A stretch of DNA of 64,000 bases, taken from the NCBI RefSeq assembly GCF_019219065.1, contig NZ_JAHUWK010000006.1, forward strand, positions 62,001-126,000, in the 5' to 3' direction. Below, piece by piece: positions 18,999 to 28,011 of this stretch (its first letter is position 1; the number at the start of each line of letters is the position of its first letter). The translations under genes were made by a program, and so were the position numbers. The notes under the pieces are model-generated. The model was not told the DNA's origin and searched no databases. It saw only the letters and a list, made by a program, of their open reading frames with translations. This DNA comes from Duganella sp. sic0402 (GTDB lineage Bacteria > Pseudomonadota > Gammaproteobacteria > Burkholderiales > Burkholderiaceae_D).

Positions 18999-20363
18999 AT
19001 GGATACGCCCAAATTCAAACCGTTCATACGACAGACCATTTCGCATTCGCGCCAATGGGAGTGGATAGCGCCGGACTTGCAGGAGGCGGTGCAGGTGGTG
19101 TCGCATGTGCTGCCGTTCCGCACCAACGAGTACGTGCTGGATCATTTGATCGACTGGAACAATGTGCCTGATGATCCAATCTACCGGCTAACCTTTCCAC
19201 ACCGCGACATGCTGGCGCCGGACGACTATGCGCGGCTGCGCGAGCTGGTGCTGGGCAAGGCCGATCAGCCGGCGCTGGCGGAGCTGGTGCGGCGTATCCG
19301 GCTGCGCATGAATCCCCATCCGGCTGGACAGATGACACACAATGTGCCGCGCGTAAACGACGCGCCGCTGAAGGGCTTGCAGCACAAGTACAAGGAGACG
19401 GTGCTGTTCTTTCCCAGCGCCGGCCAGACTTGCCACGCCTACTGTACTTTCTGCTTCCGCTGGCCGCAGTTTGTCGGCATGGACGATATGAAGTTCGACG
19501 CCAGGGAGTCGCACGAGCTGGCGGCCTATCTGCGGCAGCATCCGGAAGTGACCGATGTGCTGATTACCGGCGGCGATCCGCTGATCATGAATACCCGTTC
19601 GCTGGAGGCGTATATCGAGCCGCTGCTGGCGCCGGAGCTGGCGCATATCCAGAATATCCGCATCGGCACCAAGTCGGTGGCGTATTGGCCGCAGCGTTTT
19701 GTGTCGGACCGCGATGCGGACGATCTGCTGCGGCTGTTCGAGCGGGTGGTGGCAGCCGGGAAGAATATGGCCATCATGGGGCATTACAACCATGCGGTCG
19801 AGCTGCGCCAGCCGATTGCGCAGCAGGCGGTGAAGCGCATCGTCGGCACCGGCGCGACCTTGCGCATGCAGGGGCCGCTGATACGGCATATCAACGAGGA
19901 CCCGGCGTCGTGGGCAGAGCTGTGGCAGACCGGTGTGCGGCTGGGGGCGATACCCTACTATATGTTTGTTGAACGGGATACCGGGCCGCGCGCGTATTTT
20001 CAGCTGCCGCTGGCGCGCGCGCATGAGGTTTTCCAGGCGGCGTATCAGATGGTGTCCGGCTTGTCGCGCACGGTGCGCGGGCCGTCGATGAGCGCGTTTC
20101 CGGGCAAGGTCGTGATCGACGGGATCGCCAATATCGGCGGCGAGAAGGTGTTTGCCTTGCAGCTCCTGCAGGCGCGCAAGGCGGACTGGGTGCGCAAGCC
20201 GTTTTATGCGAAGTTCGATCCGCAGGCGACCTGGATGGATGAGCTGAAGCCCGCCTTCGGGCGGGATAAATTCTTTTTCGAGGAGGAGGGCGGCAGCCGC
20301 AGCGAATTCGGTGCCGAAGCACCGGGCGCGCGCAAGGTGATTCCGCTGATGGCGGCGCGATGA
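18999..20363 (+). CDS. KamA family radical SAM aminomutase
   Basis: The 454-residue protein is of the lysine 2,3-aminomutase family. The radical SAM cluster motif is CHAYCTFC near residue 145, followed by VTDVLITGGDPLIMNT. A PLP lysine is expected near the C-terminal side; GGEK in GIANIGGEKV is the best candidate, but the spacing from the preceding VVID differs by two from lysine aminomutase. At the position of the lysine-binding Asp in YYIYQCD of the known enzyme this protein has Arg (YYMFVER). The substrate may therefore not be lysine. The MFS gene starts inside its stop codon (ATGA). Confidence 0.8.
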   Translation: MDTPKFKPFIRQTISHSRQWEWIAPDLQEAVQVVSHVLPFRTNEYVLDHLIDWNNVPDDPIYRLTFPHRDMLAPDDYARLRELVLGKADQPALAELVRRIRLRMNPHPAGQMTHNVPRVNDAPLKGLQHKYKETVLFFPSAGQTCHAYCTFCFRWPQFVGMDDMKFDARESHELAAYLRQHPEVTDVLITGGDPLIMNTRSLEAYIEPLLAPELAHIQNIRIGTKSVAYWPQRFVSDRDADDLLRLFERVVAAGKNMAIMGHYNHAVELRQPIAQQAVKRIVGTGATLRMQGPLIRHINEDPASWAELWQTGVRLGAIPYYMFVERDTGPRAYFQLPLARAHEVFQAAYQMVSGLSRTVRGPSMSAFPGKVVIDGIANIGGEKVFALQLLQARKADWVRKPFYAKFDPQATWMDELKPAFGRDKFFFEEEGGSRSEFGAEAPGARKVIPLMAAR

Positions 20364-21655
20364 GCTGCACCGCGCCGCCGCTGTCCGGGCCTTCCTTGCT
20401 GGCGCTGGTGTTCCTGCCGTTCGCGCTGGGGCACTTTCTGTCCGGGCTGATACGCACGGTGAATGCGACCTTGGCGCCGCAACTGGTGGCGGCGCTGGCG
20501 TTGACGCCGGGACAGCTTGGGCTGTTGACCAGTAGCTTCTTTCTGGCGTTTGCGCTGGCCCAACTGCCGGTCGGCGTTGCGCTGGACCGTTGGGGGCCGG
20601 CCAGGGTGCAGCTGCCGATGCTGCTGTTGGCCGCCGTGGGGGCGCTGGCGTTTGCAGGCGGGCAGACCTTTGCGCAATTGCTGGTGGCGCGGGCGCTGAT
20701 CGGTCTTGGTCTGGGCGGCTGTTTCATGTCGGCATTGAAGGCGCTGTCAACGTGGATTGCACCAGCGCGGTTGCCATCGGTGCAGGGCTATCTGATCGCT
20801 GCGGGTGGATTGGGAGCTGCGGCGGCCACGCTGCCGGTGCGGCTGGCCTTGCACTACACCGACTGGCGCGGCCTGTTCCTGTGGCTGGCCGCCGCACTTG
20901 CGTTGGCCGGCGTGCTGATGCGCTGGCTGGCGCCAGCACAGCCGCCACTCGCAGCGCCGTCGCTGCCCACCTTGCCGCCGGCTGGCGTGCACAAGCGAGG
21001 CATGCTGGAAGCTATGCAGCTTGTGTATCGCTATCCTGCGTTCCGCGAGGTGGTGGGGCTGGTGCTGATACCGCACACAGTGTTTTTCGGCATACAAGGG
21101 CTGTGGATTGGCCGCTGGCTGAGCGATGTTGCGCGCTATCGCGAAGAGGCGGTGGTGTATCTGCTGTATCTCGGCATGGCGGCGCTGATCTTCGGCGCCA
21201 TCGCGGTGGGCATGCTGACTGAATGGCTGGCGCGGCGCGGCGTGCGTCCGCTCAGCGTGGCGGCGGCCGGTGTGGCGCTGTTCATGCTGGTGCAAACAGG
21301 CTTTGTGTGCGACTGGCGGCCCAGCTATGCCTTGCTGTCGGTGCTGTTCACGCTGATCGGCACAGTGACCGGCATCGAGTACGCCATCGTCGCGCAAAGC
21401 CTGCCCGGCGCGCTGACCGGCCGCGCGGCCACCTGCCTGAATCTGCTGATCTTTGCCGGCGCGTTCGCCGTGCAGGCAGGTTTTGGCCTGATCGTCGGCT
21501 GCTGGCGGCCGGACCTGTCTGGGCATTATCCAGCGGCGGCCTATCAAGCGGCGTTTGGCGCACTGATACTGCTGCAGTTGCCGGGGCTGATCTGGTTTGT
21601 GCGGCGGCGCAGGCGCAATCCGGTAGAATGGGTTTCCCATCCGACCAGCCTTTAA
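20360..21655 (+). CDS. MFS transporter
   Basis: The 431-residue protein has about twelve membrane segments. The loop 2-3 motif appears as GVALDRWGPARVQ, and RALIGLGLGGCFMSALKAL fits the fourth helix of MFS carriers. The start ATG overlaps the stop of the KamA gene by 4 nt, so the two are coupled and the carrier probably moves the substrate or product of that enzyme. The direction of transport cannot be read. The end lies 7 nt before the next gene. Confidence 0.85.
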   Translation: MSCTAPPLSGPSLLALVFLPFALGHFLSGLIRTVNATLAPQLVAALALTPGQLGLLTSSFFLAFALAQLPVGVALDRWGPARVQLPMLLLAAVGALAFAGGQTFAQLLVARALIGLGLGGCFMSALKALSTWIAPARLPSVQGYLIAAGGLGAAAATLPVRLALHYTDWRGLFLWLAAALALAGVLMRWLAPAQPPLAAPSLPTLPPAGVHKRGMLEAMQLVYRYPAFREVVGLVLIPHTVFFGIQGLWIGRWLSDVARYREEAVVYLLYLGMAALIFGAIAVGMLTEWLARRGVRPLSVAAAGVALFMLVQTGFVCDWRPSYALLSVLFTLIGTVTGIEYAIVAQSLPGALTGRAATCLNLLIFAGAFAVQAGFGLIVGCWRPDLSGHYPAAAYQAAFGALILLQLPGLIWFVRRRRRNPVEWVSHPTSL

Positions 21656-21662
21656 TGATGCG

Positions 21663-22565
21663 ATGACCGAATCCGATAATGCCTTTGCCTCGCTGCCGCT
21701 GTCCTGGCGCGAATGGATCATGGAAAACCTGGCACGCGCCTGCAGCCCGCTGGATATGGCCAACAGCATGGTGCGGTCCGGCCAGTACGGCATGGCCACT
21801 GCGCGCGCGGCGATCGATGAAGCGCTGCTGCTGCGCGCCACCGGCGCCGGAGTTGGCGCTGCGTCTGCGGCCGCCCCGGCGCCGGTGGCGAGCGCGTTTT
21901 CCGCGCCGCGCGATATGCCGTTTATCGACACCAGCAGCAACCGCATCGCCGCACCGGACCGCGAGATCGATGTGCTGTTCGTGCTGAAGAAGCCGCAAGT
22001 GATCCTGCTCGGCAATGTGCTCAGCGACGAGGAGTGCGACGCCATCATCGAGCATTGCGGCACCCGCTACACGCGCTCCACCGTGACGGCGGAAGCCGAT
22101 GGCGCCAGCGTGGTGCATGAGGGCCGCACTTCGGAGATGGCCTTCATCCAGCGCGGCGAAGCGGAAGTGGCGGAGCGCATTGACCGCCGGCTGGCCGCGA
22201 TCGCGCACTGGTCGCCCGAATGCAGCGAGCCGTTCCAGCTGCAAAAATACGGCAAGATGCAGGAATACCGCCCGCATTACGATTGGCTGGACCCGGACAG
22301 TACCGGCCATCGCTCGCACCTGGCGCGCGGCGGCCAGCGGCTGGCAACGTTCGTGCTGTATCTGTGCGATGTGGAGCAGGGCGGCGGCACGGTGTTTCCC
22401 AATCTCGGACTGGAGGTGTTTCCGAAAAAGGGCAGCGCGCTGTGGTTCCTCAACACCGACAGCAATCACCAGCCGGACCCGCAAACACTGCACGGTGGCG
22501 CGCCGGTGGTCAGCGGTACCAAGATCATCGCCAACAAATGGCTGCGGCAGCAGCGCTACGGTTAA
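21663..22565 (+). CDS. Prolyl 4-hydroxylase-like 2OG-Fe(II) dioxygenase
   Basis: The 300-residue protein has a C-terminal 2-oxoglutarate/iron dioxygenase domain. The iron site is RPHYDWLDPD (His and Asp) and LHGGAPVVSG (distal His), with a Lys in GTKIIANKW that would bind 2-oxoglutarate. VLYLCDVEQGGGTVFP is typical of the P4H alpha-subunit family. The first 90 residues are variable and Ala-rich. Bacterial members hydroxylate proline in proteins or peptides; the target is unknown. It follows the MFS gene by 7 nt. Confidence 0.88.
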   Translation: MTESDNAFASLPLSWREWIMENLARACSPLDMANSMVRSGQYGMATARAAIDEALLLRATGAGVGAASAAAPAPVASAFSAPRDMPFIDTSSNRIAAPDREIDVLFVLKKPQVILLGNVLSDEECDAIIEHCGTRYTRSTVTAEADGASVVHEGRTSEMAFIQRGEAEVAERIDRRLAAIAHWSPECSEPFQLQKYGKMQEYRPHYDWLDPDSTGHRSHLARGGQRLATFVLYLCDVEQGGGTVFPNLGLEVFPKKGSALWFLNTDSNHQPDPQTLHGGAPVVSGTKIIANKWLRQQRYG

Positions 22566-22598
22566 AATGCCGGGTGAATTTTTAACCGGGAGTGATGT

Positions 22599-23450
22599 AT
22601 GAGATTAGTGCGCTATGGCCGTCCAGGCAAAGAGAAACCAGGCTTGATCGATGACGAAGGCAAGCTGCGCGACCTGTCCGGCGTGATCGGCGATATCGAT
22701 GCGGCGGCGCTGGCGCCGAAGTCGCTGCGCAAGCTGGAGAAGATTGCGCATGCGTCGCTGCCGCTGGTGCGCGGCAATCCGCGCTTTGGCGTGCCGGTGG
22801 CGCGGGTTGGCAAGTTCCTGTGCATCGGCCTGAATTATTCGGACCATGCGGCGGAGGCAGGTATGCCGGAGCCGAAGGAGCCGATCATTTTCACCAAGGC
22901 GGTGTCCGCGCTGAATGGCCCGGATGATCCGATCATGCTGCCGCAAGGCTCCAGGAAGACTGACTGGGAAGTGGAGCTGGGCATCGTTATCGGTACGCGC
23001 GCGCAGTATGTCAGCGAGGCCGATGCGCACAAGTACATCGCCGGCTACACGGTGGTCAATGATGTGTCGGAGCGCGAGTATCAGCTGGAGCGCGGCGGTA
23101 CATGGGACAAGGGCAAGGGTTGCGATACTTTCGGCCCGGTCGGCCCGTGGCTGGTGACAGCGGAGGATATCTACGATGTGCAGGATCTGGATTTGTATCT
23201 GGAACTGAACGGCAAGCGCATGCAGACCGGGAATACTTCCACCATGATTTTCACGGTGGCGCAGATTGTCAGCTATCTGTCGAAGTTCATGACGCTGGAG
23301 CCGGGCGATGTGATCGCTACCGGCACGCCGCCGGGCGTGGGCATGGGGCGCAAGCCGCAGCGTTTCCTGAAGAAGGGCGATACGCTGCGACTGGGGATCG
23401 CGGGTTTGGGCGAGCAGCAGCCGGAAGTCATCGCCTGGCATGCGCGCTAA
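22599..23450 (+). CDS. Fumarylacetoacetate hydrolase family protein
   Basis: The 283-residue protein has the FAH fold. Conserved parts are GKFLCIGLNYSDHAAEAG, PIIFTKAVSALNGPDD, DWEVELGIVIG (metal-binding Glu residues) and GDVIATGTPPGVGMG. Family members cleave C-C bonds in beta-diketones or act as ureidoglycolate lyase-like or acylpyruvate hydrolases. The exact substrate is not clear from sequence. GGGAG lies before the ATG. It may be cotranscribed with the upstream dioxygenase (33-nt gap). Confidence 0.85.
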   Translation: MRLVRYGRPGKEKPGLIDDEGKLRDLSGVIGDIDAAALAPKSLRKLEKIAHASLPLVRGNPRFGVPVARVGKFLCIGLNYSDHAAEAGMPEPKEPIIFTKAVSALNGPDDPIMLPQGSRKTDWEVELGIVIGTRAQYVSEADAHKYIAGYTVVNDVSEREYQLERGGTWDKGKGCDTFGPVGPWLVTAEDIYDVQDLDLYLELNGKRMQTGNTSTMIFTVAQIVSYLSKFMTLEPGDVIATGTPPGVGMGRKPQRFLKKGDTLRLGIAGLGEQQPEVIAWHAR

Positions 23451-23475
23451 ACCCGCACGGCCAGCAGCTGCGGGG

Positions 23476-24819
23476 TCAGACGCCTCTTGCGGTGGCGGGA
23501 TTCAGCGCCGCAGCGAGCGAGTCCGCTAACCGGCTTACGATTTCCCCCAGTTCTGCTTCAGTGGTGATAAACGGCGGCGCCAGCAGGATATGGTCGCCGT
23601 AGCGGCCGTCGATGGTGCCGCCCATCGGATAGATCAGCAGGCCGCGCGCCATGGCCGCCTGTTTCACCTTCGCGTGCAGCTGCTGTTCGGGATCGAACGG
23701 CGCTTTGCTGGCACGGTCGGCCACCAGTTCCAATCCTATCAATAGCCCTCGGCCACGGATGTCGCCGACATGCGGATGTTCGCCTAGCACCTCCCGCAGC
23801 ATATGGCGTAGCGCTACGCCGCGTGCGGTGACGGCGCCCAGCAGATTGTCGCGCTGTATAAGCTGCTGCACTGCCAGCGCGGCGGCGGCGGCGACCGGAT
23901 GACCGCCATAGGTATGGCCGTGCTGGAAAGCGCCGCTGCCGTCGCGCAAGCGCTGCACGATGGGCCCGCGCGCCAGCACCGCGCCGATCGGCTGGTAACC
24001 GGCGCCCAGGCCTTTGCCCAGCACCACCAGGTCGGGCAGCACGCCTTCCTGCTCAAACGCGTAGAGCGTGCCGGTGCGGCCCATGCCGCACATGACTTCA
24101 TCGAGTATCAGCAGCAGGCCATACTGGTCGCACAGCTTGCGCACGCCGCGAAAGTAGCCGGGCGTGGGCGGCACCGCGCCGGCGGTGGCGCCCACCACGG
24201 TTTCCGCGACAAAGCCGATTACCCGCTGCGGGCCGGCGGCAACGATGGCCTGCTCCAGCTCGCGCAGCAGCGCGGCGGTGTAGTCGTCCGTGCTCTGGCC
24301 GCTGGCGCGGTCGCGGTATGCATAGCAGGGGGCGACGCGCGGCACTTCCATCAGCAGCGGTGCGAACGGCTGGCGCCGCCATGCGTTGCCGCCCACCGCC
24401 AGCGCGCCCAGCGTGTTGCCGTGGTAGCTCTGGCGGCGTGCGATGAATACGCTGCGCTGCGGCTGGCCGGCTTCCAGCCAGTATTGGCGCGCCAGCTTGA
24501 GCGCCGTTTCCATCGCCTCCGAACCGCCTGAGACGAGGTAGACCTGATCGAGGTCGCCGGGTGCGTCGGCGGCCAGGCGCGCGGCCAGTTGTTCGGCGGC
24601 GTCGCTGGTGAAGAAGCTGGTGTGGGCGTAGGCGTTGCGGTCGATCTGCGCGTGCATCGCGGCCAGCACGTCGGGATGGGCGTGGCCCAGCGACGAGACG
24701 GCCGCGCCGCCGCTGGCGTCCAGGTAGCTGCGGCCGGCCTGGTCGGTGATGCGGATGCCAGCGGCGTGGACCGCTACCGGTGGCGGGTGGCGCAGGTCGC
24801 GGTGGATGAGGTGGCTCAT
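23476..24819 (-). CDS. Class III (omega) aminotransferase
   Basis: The 447-residue protein is a PLP aminotransferase of class III. It shows YLDASGGAAVSSLGHAHPD, YLVSGGSEAMETALKLARQY, SYHGNTLGALAVGG, LLILDEVMCGMGRTG and the PLP lysine in VVLGKGLGAGYQPIGA. Such enzymes move an amino group between an omega-amino acid or amine and pyruvate or 2-oxoglutarate. The start at 24819 has AAGGA upstream. The longer frame that runs past it overlaps the divergent CMD gene and is rejected. Confidence 0.88.
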   Translation of the reverse strand: MSHLIHRDLRHPPPVAVHAAGIRITDQAGRSYLDASGGAAVSSLGHAHPDVLAAMHAQIDRNAYAHTSFFTSDAAEQLAARLAADAPGDLDQVYLVSGGSEAMETALKLARQYWLEAGQPQRSVFIARRQSYHGNTLGALAVGGNAWRRQPFAPLLMEVPRVAPCYAYRDRASGQSTDDYTAALLRELEQAIVAAGPQRVIGFVAETVVGATAGAVPPTPGYFRGVRKLCDQYGLLLILDEVMCGMGRTGTLYAFEQEGVLPDLVVLGKGLGAGYQPIGAVLARGPIVQRLRDGSGAFQHGHTYGGHPVAAAAALAVQQLIQRDNLLGAVTARGVALRHMLREVLGEHPHVGDIRGRGLLIGLELVADRASKAPFDPEQQLHAKVKQAAMARGLLIYPMGGTIDGRYGDHILLAPPFITTEAELGEIVSRLADSLAAALNPATARGV

Positions 24820-24910
24820 GGCGTCCTTTCGTGGTGATGTCAGCTGACGATAGCCGTGATTTGCGGGGCGCTTATTGATGTATGCCATGATGCGTTCTTT
24901 GGGAGCGACT

Positions 24911-25465
24911 ATGGACGATCGTTTGGGACCGATTCCGTTTGCCGGGATGAGCGCGGCGCAGCAGGTCGCGGCGCAGGCGGTGATTGATGGGCCGCGCGGC
25001 GCGCTGTACGGGCCGTTCGTGCCGCTGATACGCTCGCCGGAGCTGATGTCGGCGGCGCAGCGCATGGGCGAGTATCTGCGCTACCGCAGCGCGATCGGCA
25101 CGCGGCTGACCGAGCTGGCGATACTGGTGACGGCGCGGCAGTGGAGCCAGCAGGTCGAATGGGCGATCCATGCGCCGATCGCGCGCGAGTACGGGATTGC
25201 GGAGGAGGCGATTGCTGCCATCGCGGCGCGCCAGCGGCCCACGCGGCTGCTGGAAGATGAGGCGCTGGTGTACGAGTTTTGCGTGCAGCTGCAGCAGCTA
25301 CAGCGGGTGGATGATGCGACTTACGCGGCGGCGCTGGCGGCGTTCGGCGAGCAGGGCGTGGTCGATCTGATGGGCATCAACGGTTACTACACGTTTCTGG
25401 CGATGGTGATGAATGCGGCGCGGACGCCCGCGCCTGCATCCAGCGCCGCGCCGCTACCGGAGTAA
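24911..25465 (+). CDS. Carboxymuconolactone decarboxylase (CMD) family protein
   Basis: The 184-residue helical protein fits the CMD/AhpD-like family: RLTELAILVTARQWSQQVEWAIHAP is the typical core, and GVVDLMGINGYYTFLAMVMNA the C-terminal helix. The CxxC redox pair of AhpD is absent, so it is closer to the decarboxylase-like branch. The ATG at 24911 is preferred because GGGAG lies six bases upstream. It is followed after 2 nt by a degenerate serine hydrolase. Confidence 0.82.
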   Translation: MDDRLGPIPFAGMSAAQQVAAQAVIDGPRGALYGPFVPLIRSPELMSAAQRMGEYLRYRSAIGTRLTELAILVTARQWSQQVEWAIHAPIAREYGIAEEAIAAIAARQRPTRLLEDEALVYEFCVQLQQLQRVDDATYAAALAAFGEQGVVDLMGINGYYTFLAMVMNAARTPAPASSAAPLPE

Positions 25466-25467
25466 GC

Positions 25468-26043
25468 ATGGGTTTAGCGCAGTATTTTGAAGCGTTGAAG
25501 GCGGCCCTGCCGGCCGATGGCCCGGGTTTCAGTGCAGCGGTGCTGCGCGATGGCGAGGTGGCGTTTGCGTTGCATCACGGGCTGGCGCCGCTGGGCATCG
25601 CGCGCAGCGGCTTCGACGAGGACCGCGCCACAGTGCTGCCGGGGCGTGTCTGCAGTTACGAGGCGGATACGGCGCGGCCGGGCGGCTACCAGCAGCATCT
25701 GGGGAATGCGAACACGGTGGGCGATGGCGGCTTGTATGCCAGCGTGCGCGAGTTGCTGCTGTGGGAGCGCGCGTGGCATCAGCAGTGGGATCAGCCGGAC
25801 AGCCTGCTGCGGGCGCTGCTGCAGGCTTCGCCGCTGAATGACGGCGTAGCGCCGAGCTATCGTTTCGGGCTGGAGTGGCTGCAGCGGCACGGGCAGGATG
25901 TGGTGTTCCACGGCGGCTGCCTGTGGGGCTTCAACACCATGCTGCTGCGCTTGCCGCAGCAGCGGCTGTCGATTATCCAGCTGTCCCATACCAGGGCCGT
26001 GGAGCCGGACTGGCAACAGCTGGTGGATGCGGCGCTGGCTTAA
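25468..26043 (+). pseudogene. Beta-lactamase-like serine hydrolase lacking its catalytic core
   Basis: The frame encodes 191 residues. The first 40 (FSAAVLRDGEVAFALHHGLA) resemble the N-terminal strands of class C beta-lactamase-like hydrolases. It then jumps directly to the later part of the fold: PLGIARSGFDEDRATVLPGR, GDGGLYASVRELLLWERAW and a C-terminal HGGCLWGFNTMLLRLPQQRLSIIQLS. The segment that should carry SxxK and YxN, roughly 130-150 residues, is missing without a frameshift, with the junction near 25585. The product can hardly be an active hydrolase. It is either a decayed gene or a repurposed protein. Its stop shares TTAA with the convergent esterase gene. Confidence 0.7.
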
Positions 26044-26705
26044 AGGATCTTCTTCAGCCAGGCGCTGATGTGCTGCACTTCTTCCGGGCAGACCGAGTGC
26101 TGCATGGCGTATTCATGCCATTCGACCTGGTAGCCCCAGCCGGTCAGCAGGTCGCGCGAGGCGGTGGCGCGGGCGAGCGGGATCACCGGGTCCATGCGGC
26201 CGTGCACCAGGAAGATCGGGGTCTGCTTGCTTTCCGGCGTGTGTTCCTCGGCGGCCTTGGCGGCGATCGGCACGTAGCCAGACAGGCACATCAGGCCGGC
26301 CAGCGGCACTTTCTGGCGCAAGCCGGTTTGCAAGGTCATCGCGCAGCCTTGCGAGAAGCCGGCCAGGATGATGCGCTCATTCGGGATGCCGCGTGCGTTT
26401 TCACGGGCGATCAGCGCTTCCACTTTGAGCTGCGAGGCGCGCAGGCCGGCTTCGTCTTCCTGGCGGCCCAGGTCGGTCACGGCGATGTCGTACCAGGCGC
26501 GCATCACGTAGCCGCCGTTGATGGTGACCGGCATGGTCTCGGCGTTGGGGAAGATGAAGCGGATAGCCGGCAGGCCGGCCAGGTCCAGCTCCGGCACCAG
26601 CGGCACGAAGTCGTTGGCGTCGGCGCCCAGGCCGTGCATCCAGATGATGGCGACGCTCGGGTTGGCGCCGGTTTCTTTTTCGATGGTTTGCAACAATTGG
26701 CTCAT
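26040..26705 (-). CDS. Alpha/beta hydrolase, phospholipase/carboxylesterase family
   Basis: The 221-residue cytoplasmic protein belongs to the carboxylesterase/acyl-protein thioesterase-like family. The oxyanion region IIWMHGLGADANDF, nucleophile elbow LAGFSQGCAM, the Asp in LVHGRMDPVIPL and the His in YAMQHSVCPEE are all in place. It hydrolyses short-chain esters; a physiological substrate is unknown. Its start overlaps the mog stop (ATGA) and its stop overlaps that of the convergent gene (TTAA). Confidence 0.9.
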   Translation of the reverse strand: MSQLLQTIEKETGANPSVAIIWMHGLGADANDFVPLVPELDLAGLPAIRFIFPNAETMPVTINGGYVMRAWYDIAVTDLGRQEDEAGLRASQLKVEALIARENARGIPNERIILAGFSQGCAMTLQTGLRQKVPLAGLMCLSGYVPIAAKAAEEHTPESKQTPIFLVHGRMDPVIPLARATASRDLLTGWGYQVEWHEYAMQHSVCPEEVQHISAWLKKIL

Positions 26706-27316
26706 GCTTGTCCTTGGGCAGGGCGAATGGCGGATTTGGGCCGGAAGGCCTTGCACACGGCCGGGTCGGTTTCCATGTAAGGGCCGCCGATCAGGTCGAT
26801 GCAGTAGGGGACGGCAGCAAAGATGCCGCCCACCAGCGTGGCGCCATCGGCGTCTTTCAGGCCGCCCAGCGTTTCAGCGATGGCTTTCGGCTGGCCCGGC
26901 AGGTTGAGGATCAGCGCCGCGTGGTCGGCGGTTTCGCGGATCACGGCGGTCTGGCGCGACAGGATCGCGGTCGGCACGAAGTGCAGGCTGATCTGGCGCA
27001 TCTGTTCGCCGAAACCGGGCATTTCCTTGCTGCCGACTGCCTTGGTGGCTTCCGGCGTGACGTCGCGGCGCGACGGGCCGGTGCCGCCGGTGGTCAGGAT
27101 CAGGTGGCAGCGGGCCACGTCGGCCAGTTCGGTCAGCGTGGCTTCGATTTGCGGCTGTTCGTCGGCGATCAGCCGGGTTTCGACGCGGAACGGCGTGGTC
27201 AGCGCGCGCGCCAGCCAGTCTTGCAGCGCCGGCAGGCCCTGGTCCTGGTAGACGCCGCCGCTGGCGCGGTCGGAGATCGACACCAGGCCGATCAGCAACG
27301 TGGCGTTACTCGTCAT
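26702..27316 (-). CDS. mog: Molybdopterin adenylyltransferase
   Basis: The 204-residue protein is of the MoaB/Mog family, which adenylylates molybdopterin before molybdenum insertion. Key parts are IGLVSISDRASGGVYQDQG, LILTTGGTGPSRRDVTPEAT and RQTAVIRETADHAALILNLPGQPKAI. The TGGTGP loop binds the cofactor. The start at 27316 overlaps the end of yjgA by 11 nt. Gene order yjgA-mog-esterase suggests one transcript. Confidence 0.9.
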   Translation of the reverse strand: MTSNATLLIGLVSISDRASGGVYQDQGLPALQDWLARALTTPFRVETRLIADEQPQIEATLTELADVARCHLILTTGGTGPSRRDVTPEATKAVGSKEMPGFGEQMRQISLHFVPTAILSRQTAVIRETADHAALILNLPGQPKAIAETLGGLKDADGATLVGGIFAAVPYCIDLIGGPYMETDPAVCKAFRPKSAIRPAQGQA

Positions 27317-27917
27317 CTGCTTCGCTGTCGGCGTCTGCTTCGGTATCGTCAGCGCCGGCCGCCTTGCGCTTGTCGGCATCCAGCTGCTTGAGGATCTGGA
27401 AGATTTCGCGGTAGGCTTTAGGCGGCTTGTTCTCGGCCTGTTCCTTGCGGGCGTTGCGGATCAGCGTGCGCAGGTGCTGCACGTCCAGCTCCGGGTGGTC
27501 GGACAGCAGCGAAGTCAGCGCGTTGTCGTCGGTCAGCAGTTTTTCGCGGCGGCGTTCCAGTGCGTGCATGGCCGAGGTTTCAGCCTTGGAAGCGCCTTTC
27601 CAGCTGTCGATGGCTTTCTGGATGGCGGCCACTTCGGTCTCGTCCAGGGTGCGCATTTTCTTGCCGACAAACTGCATCTGGCGGCGACGGCCCTCGTGAT
27701 TGGTGATTTTCTGGCATTCGAGGATGGCTTCCAGCACATCTTCCGGCATCGGCACTTTCTTGACGCGGTCGCGCGGTGCCTCTACCAGGGCCTCGCCGAG
27801 CTTTTGCAGGGCGTTGGATTGGCGCTTGGCTTCGGATTTGGATGGGCGCTCGTATTCGTCTTCGAATTCGGCCGAGCTGAAACCGACGCCGCCGGTGCTG
27901 CGGTTGGGATTTACCAT
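27306..27917 (-). CDS. yjgA: Ribosome-associated protein YjgA/DarP
   Basis: The 203-residue protein matches YjgA (DarP), a factor that binds late 50S ribosomal precursors in E. coli. It shows RPSKSEAKRQSNALQKLGEALVE, ITNHEGRRRQMQFVGKKMR and the C-terminal HLRTLIRNARKEQAENKPPKAYREIFQ (read in parts), with an acidic tail. AGGAAAG precedes the ATG at 27917. It is divergent from pmbA, the same arrangement as in many Proteobacteria. Confidence 0.92.
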   Translation of the reverse strand: MVNPNRSTGGVGFSSAEFEDEYERPSKSEAKRQSNALQKLGEALVEAPRDRVKKVPMPEDVLEAILECQKITNHEGRRRQMQFVGKKMRTLDETEVAAIQKAIDSWKGASKAETSAMHALERRREKLLTDDNALTSLLSDHPELDVQHLRTLIRNARKEQAENKPPKAYREIFQILKQLDADKRKAAGADDTEADADSEADDE

Positions 27918-28011
27918 AATATTAACTTTCCTGCGGGCGCTAGGCCGCGCCCTTAAACTGTAAACGACTGCTATGATAACTGTTTTAGCGGCCACTCGAA
28001 GAAAACAGCCC

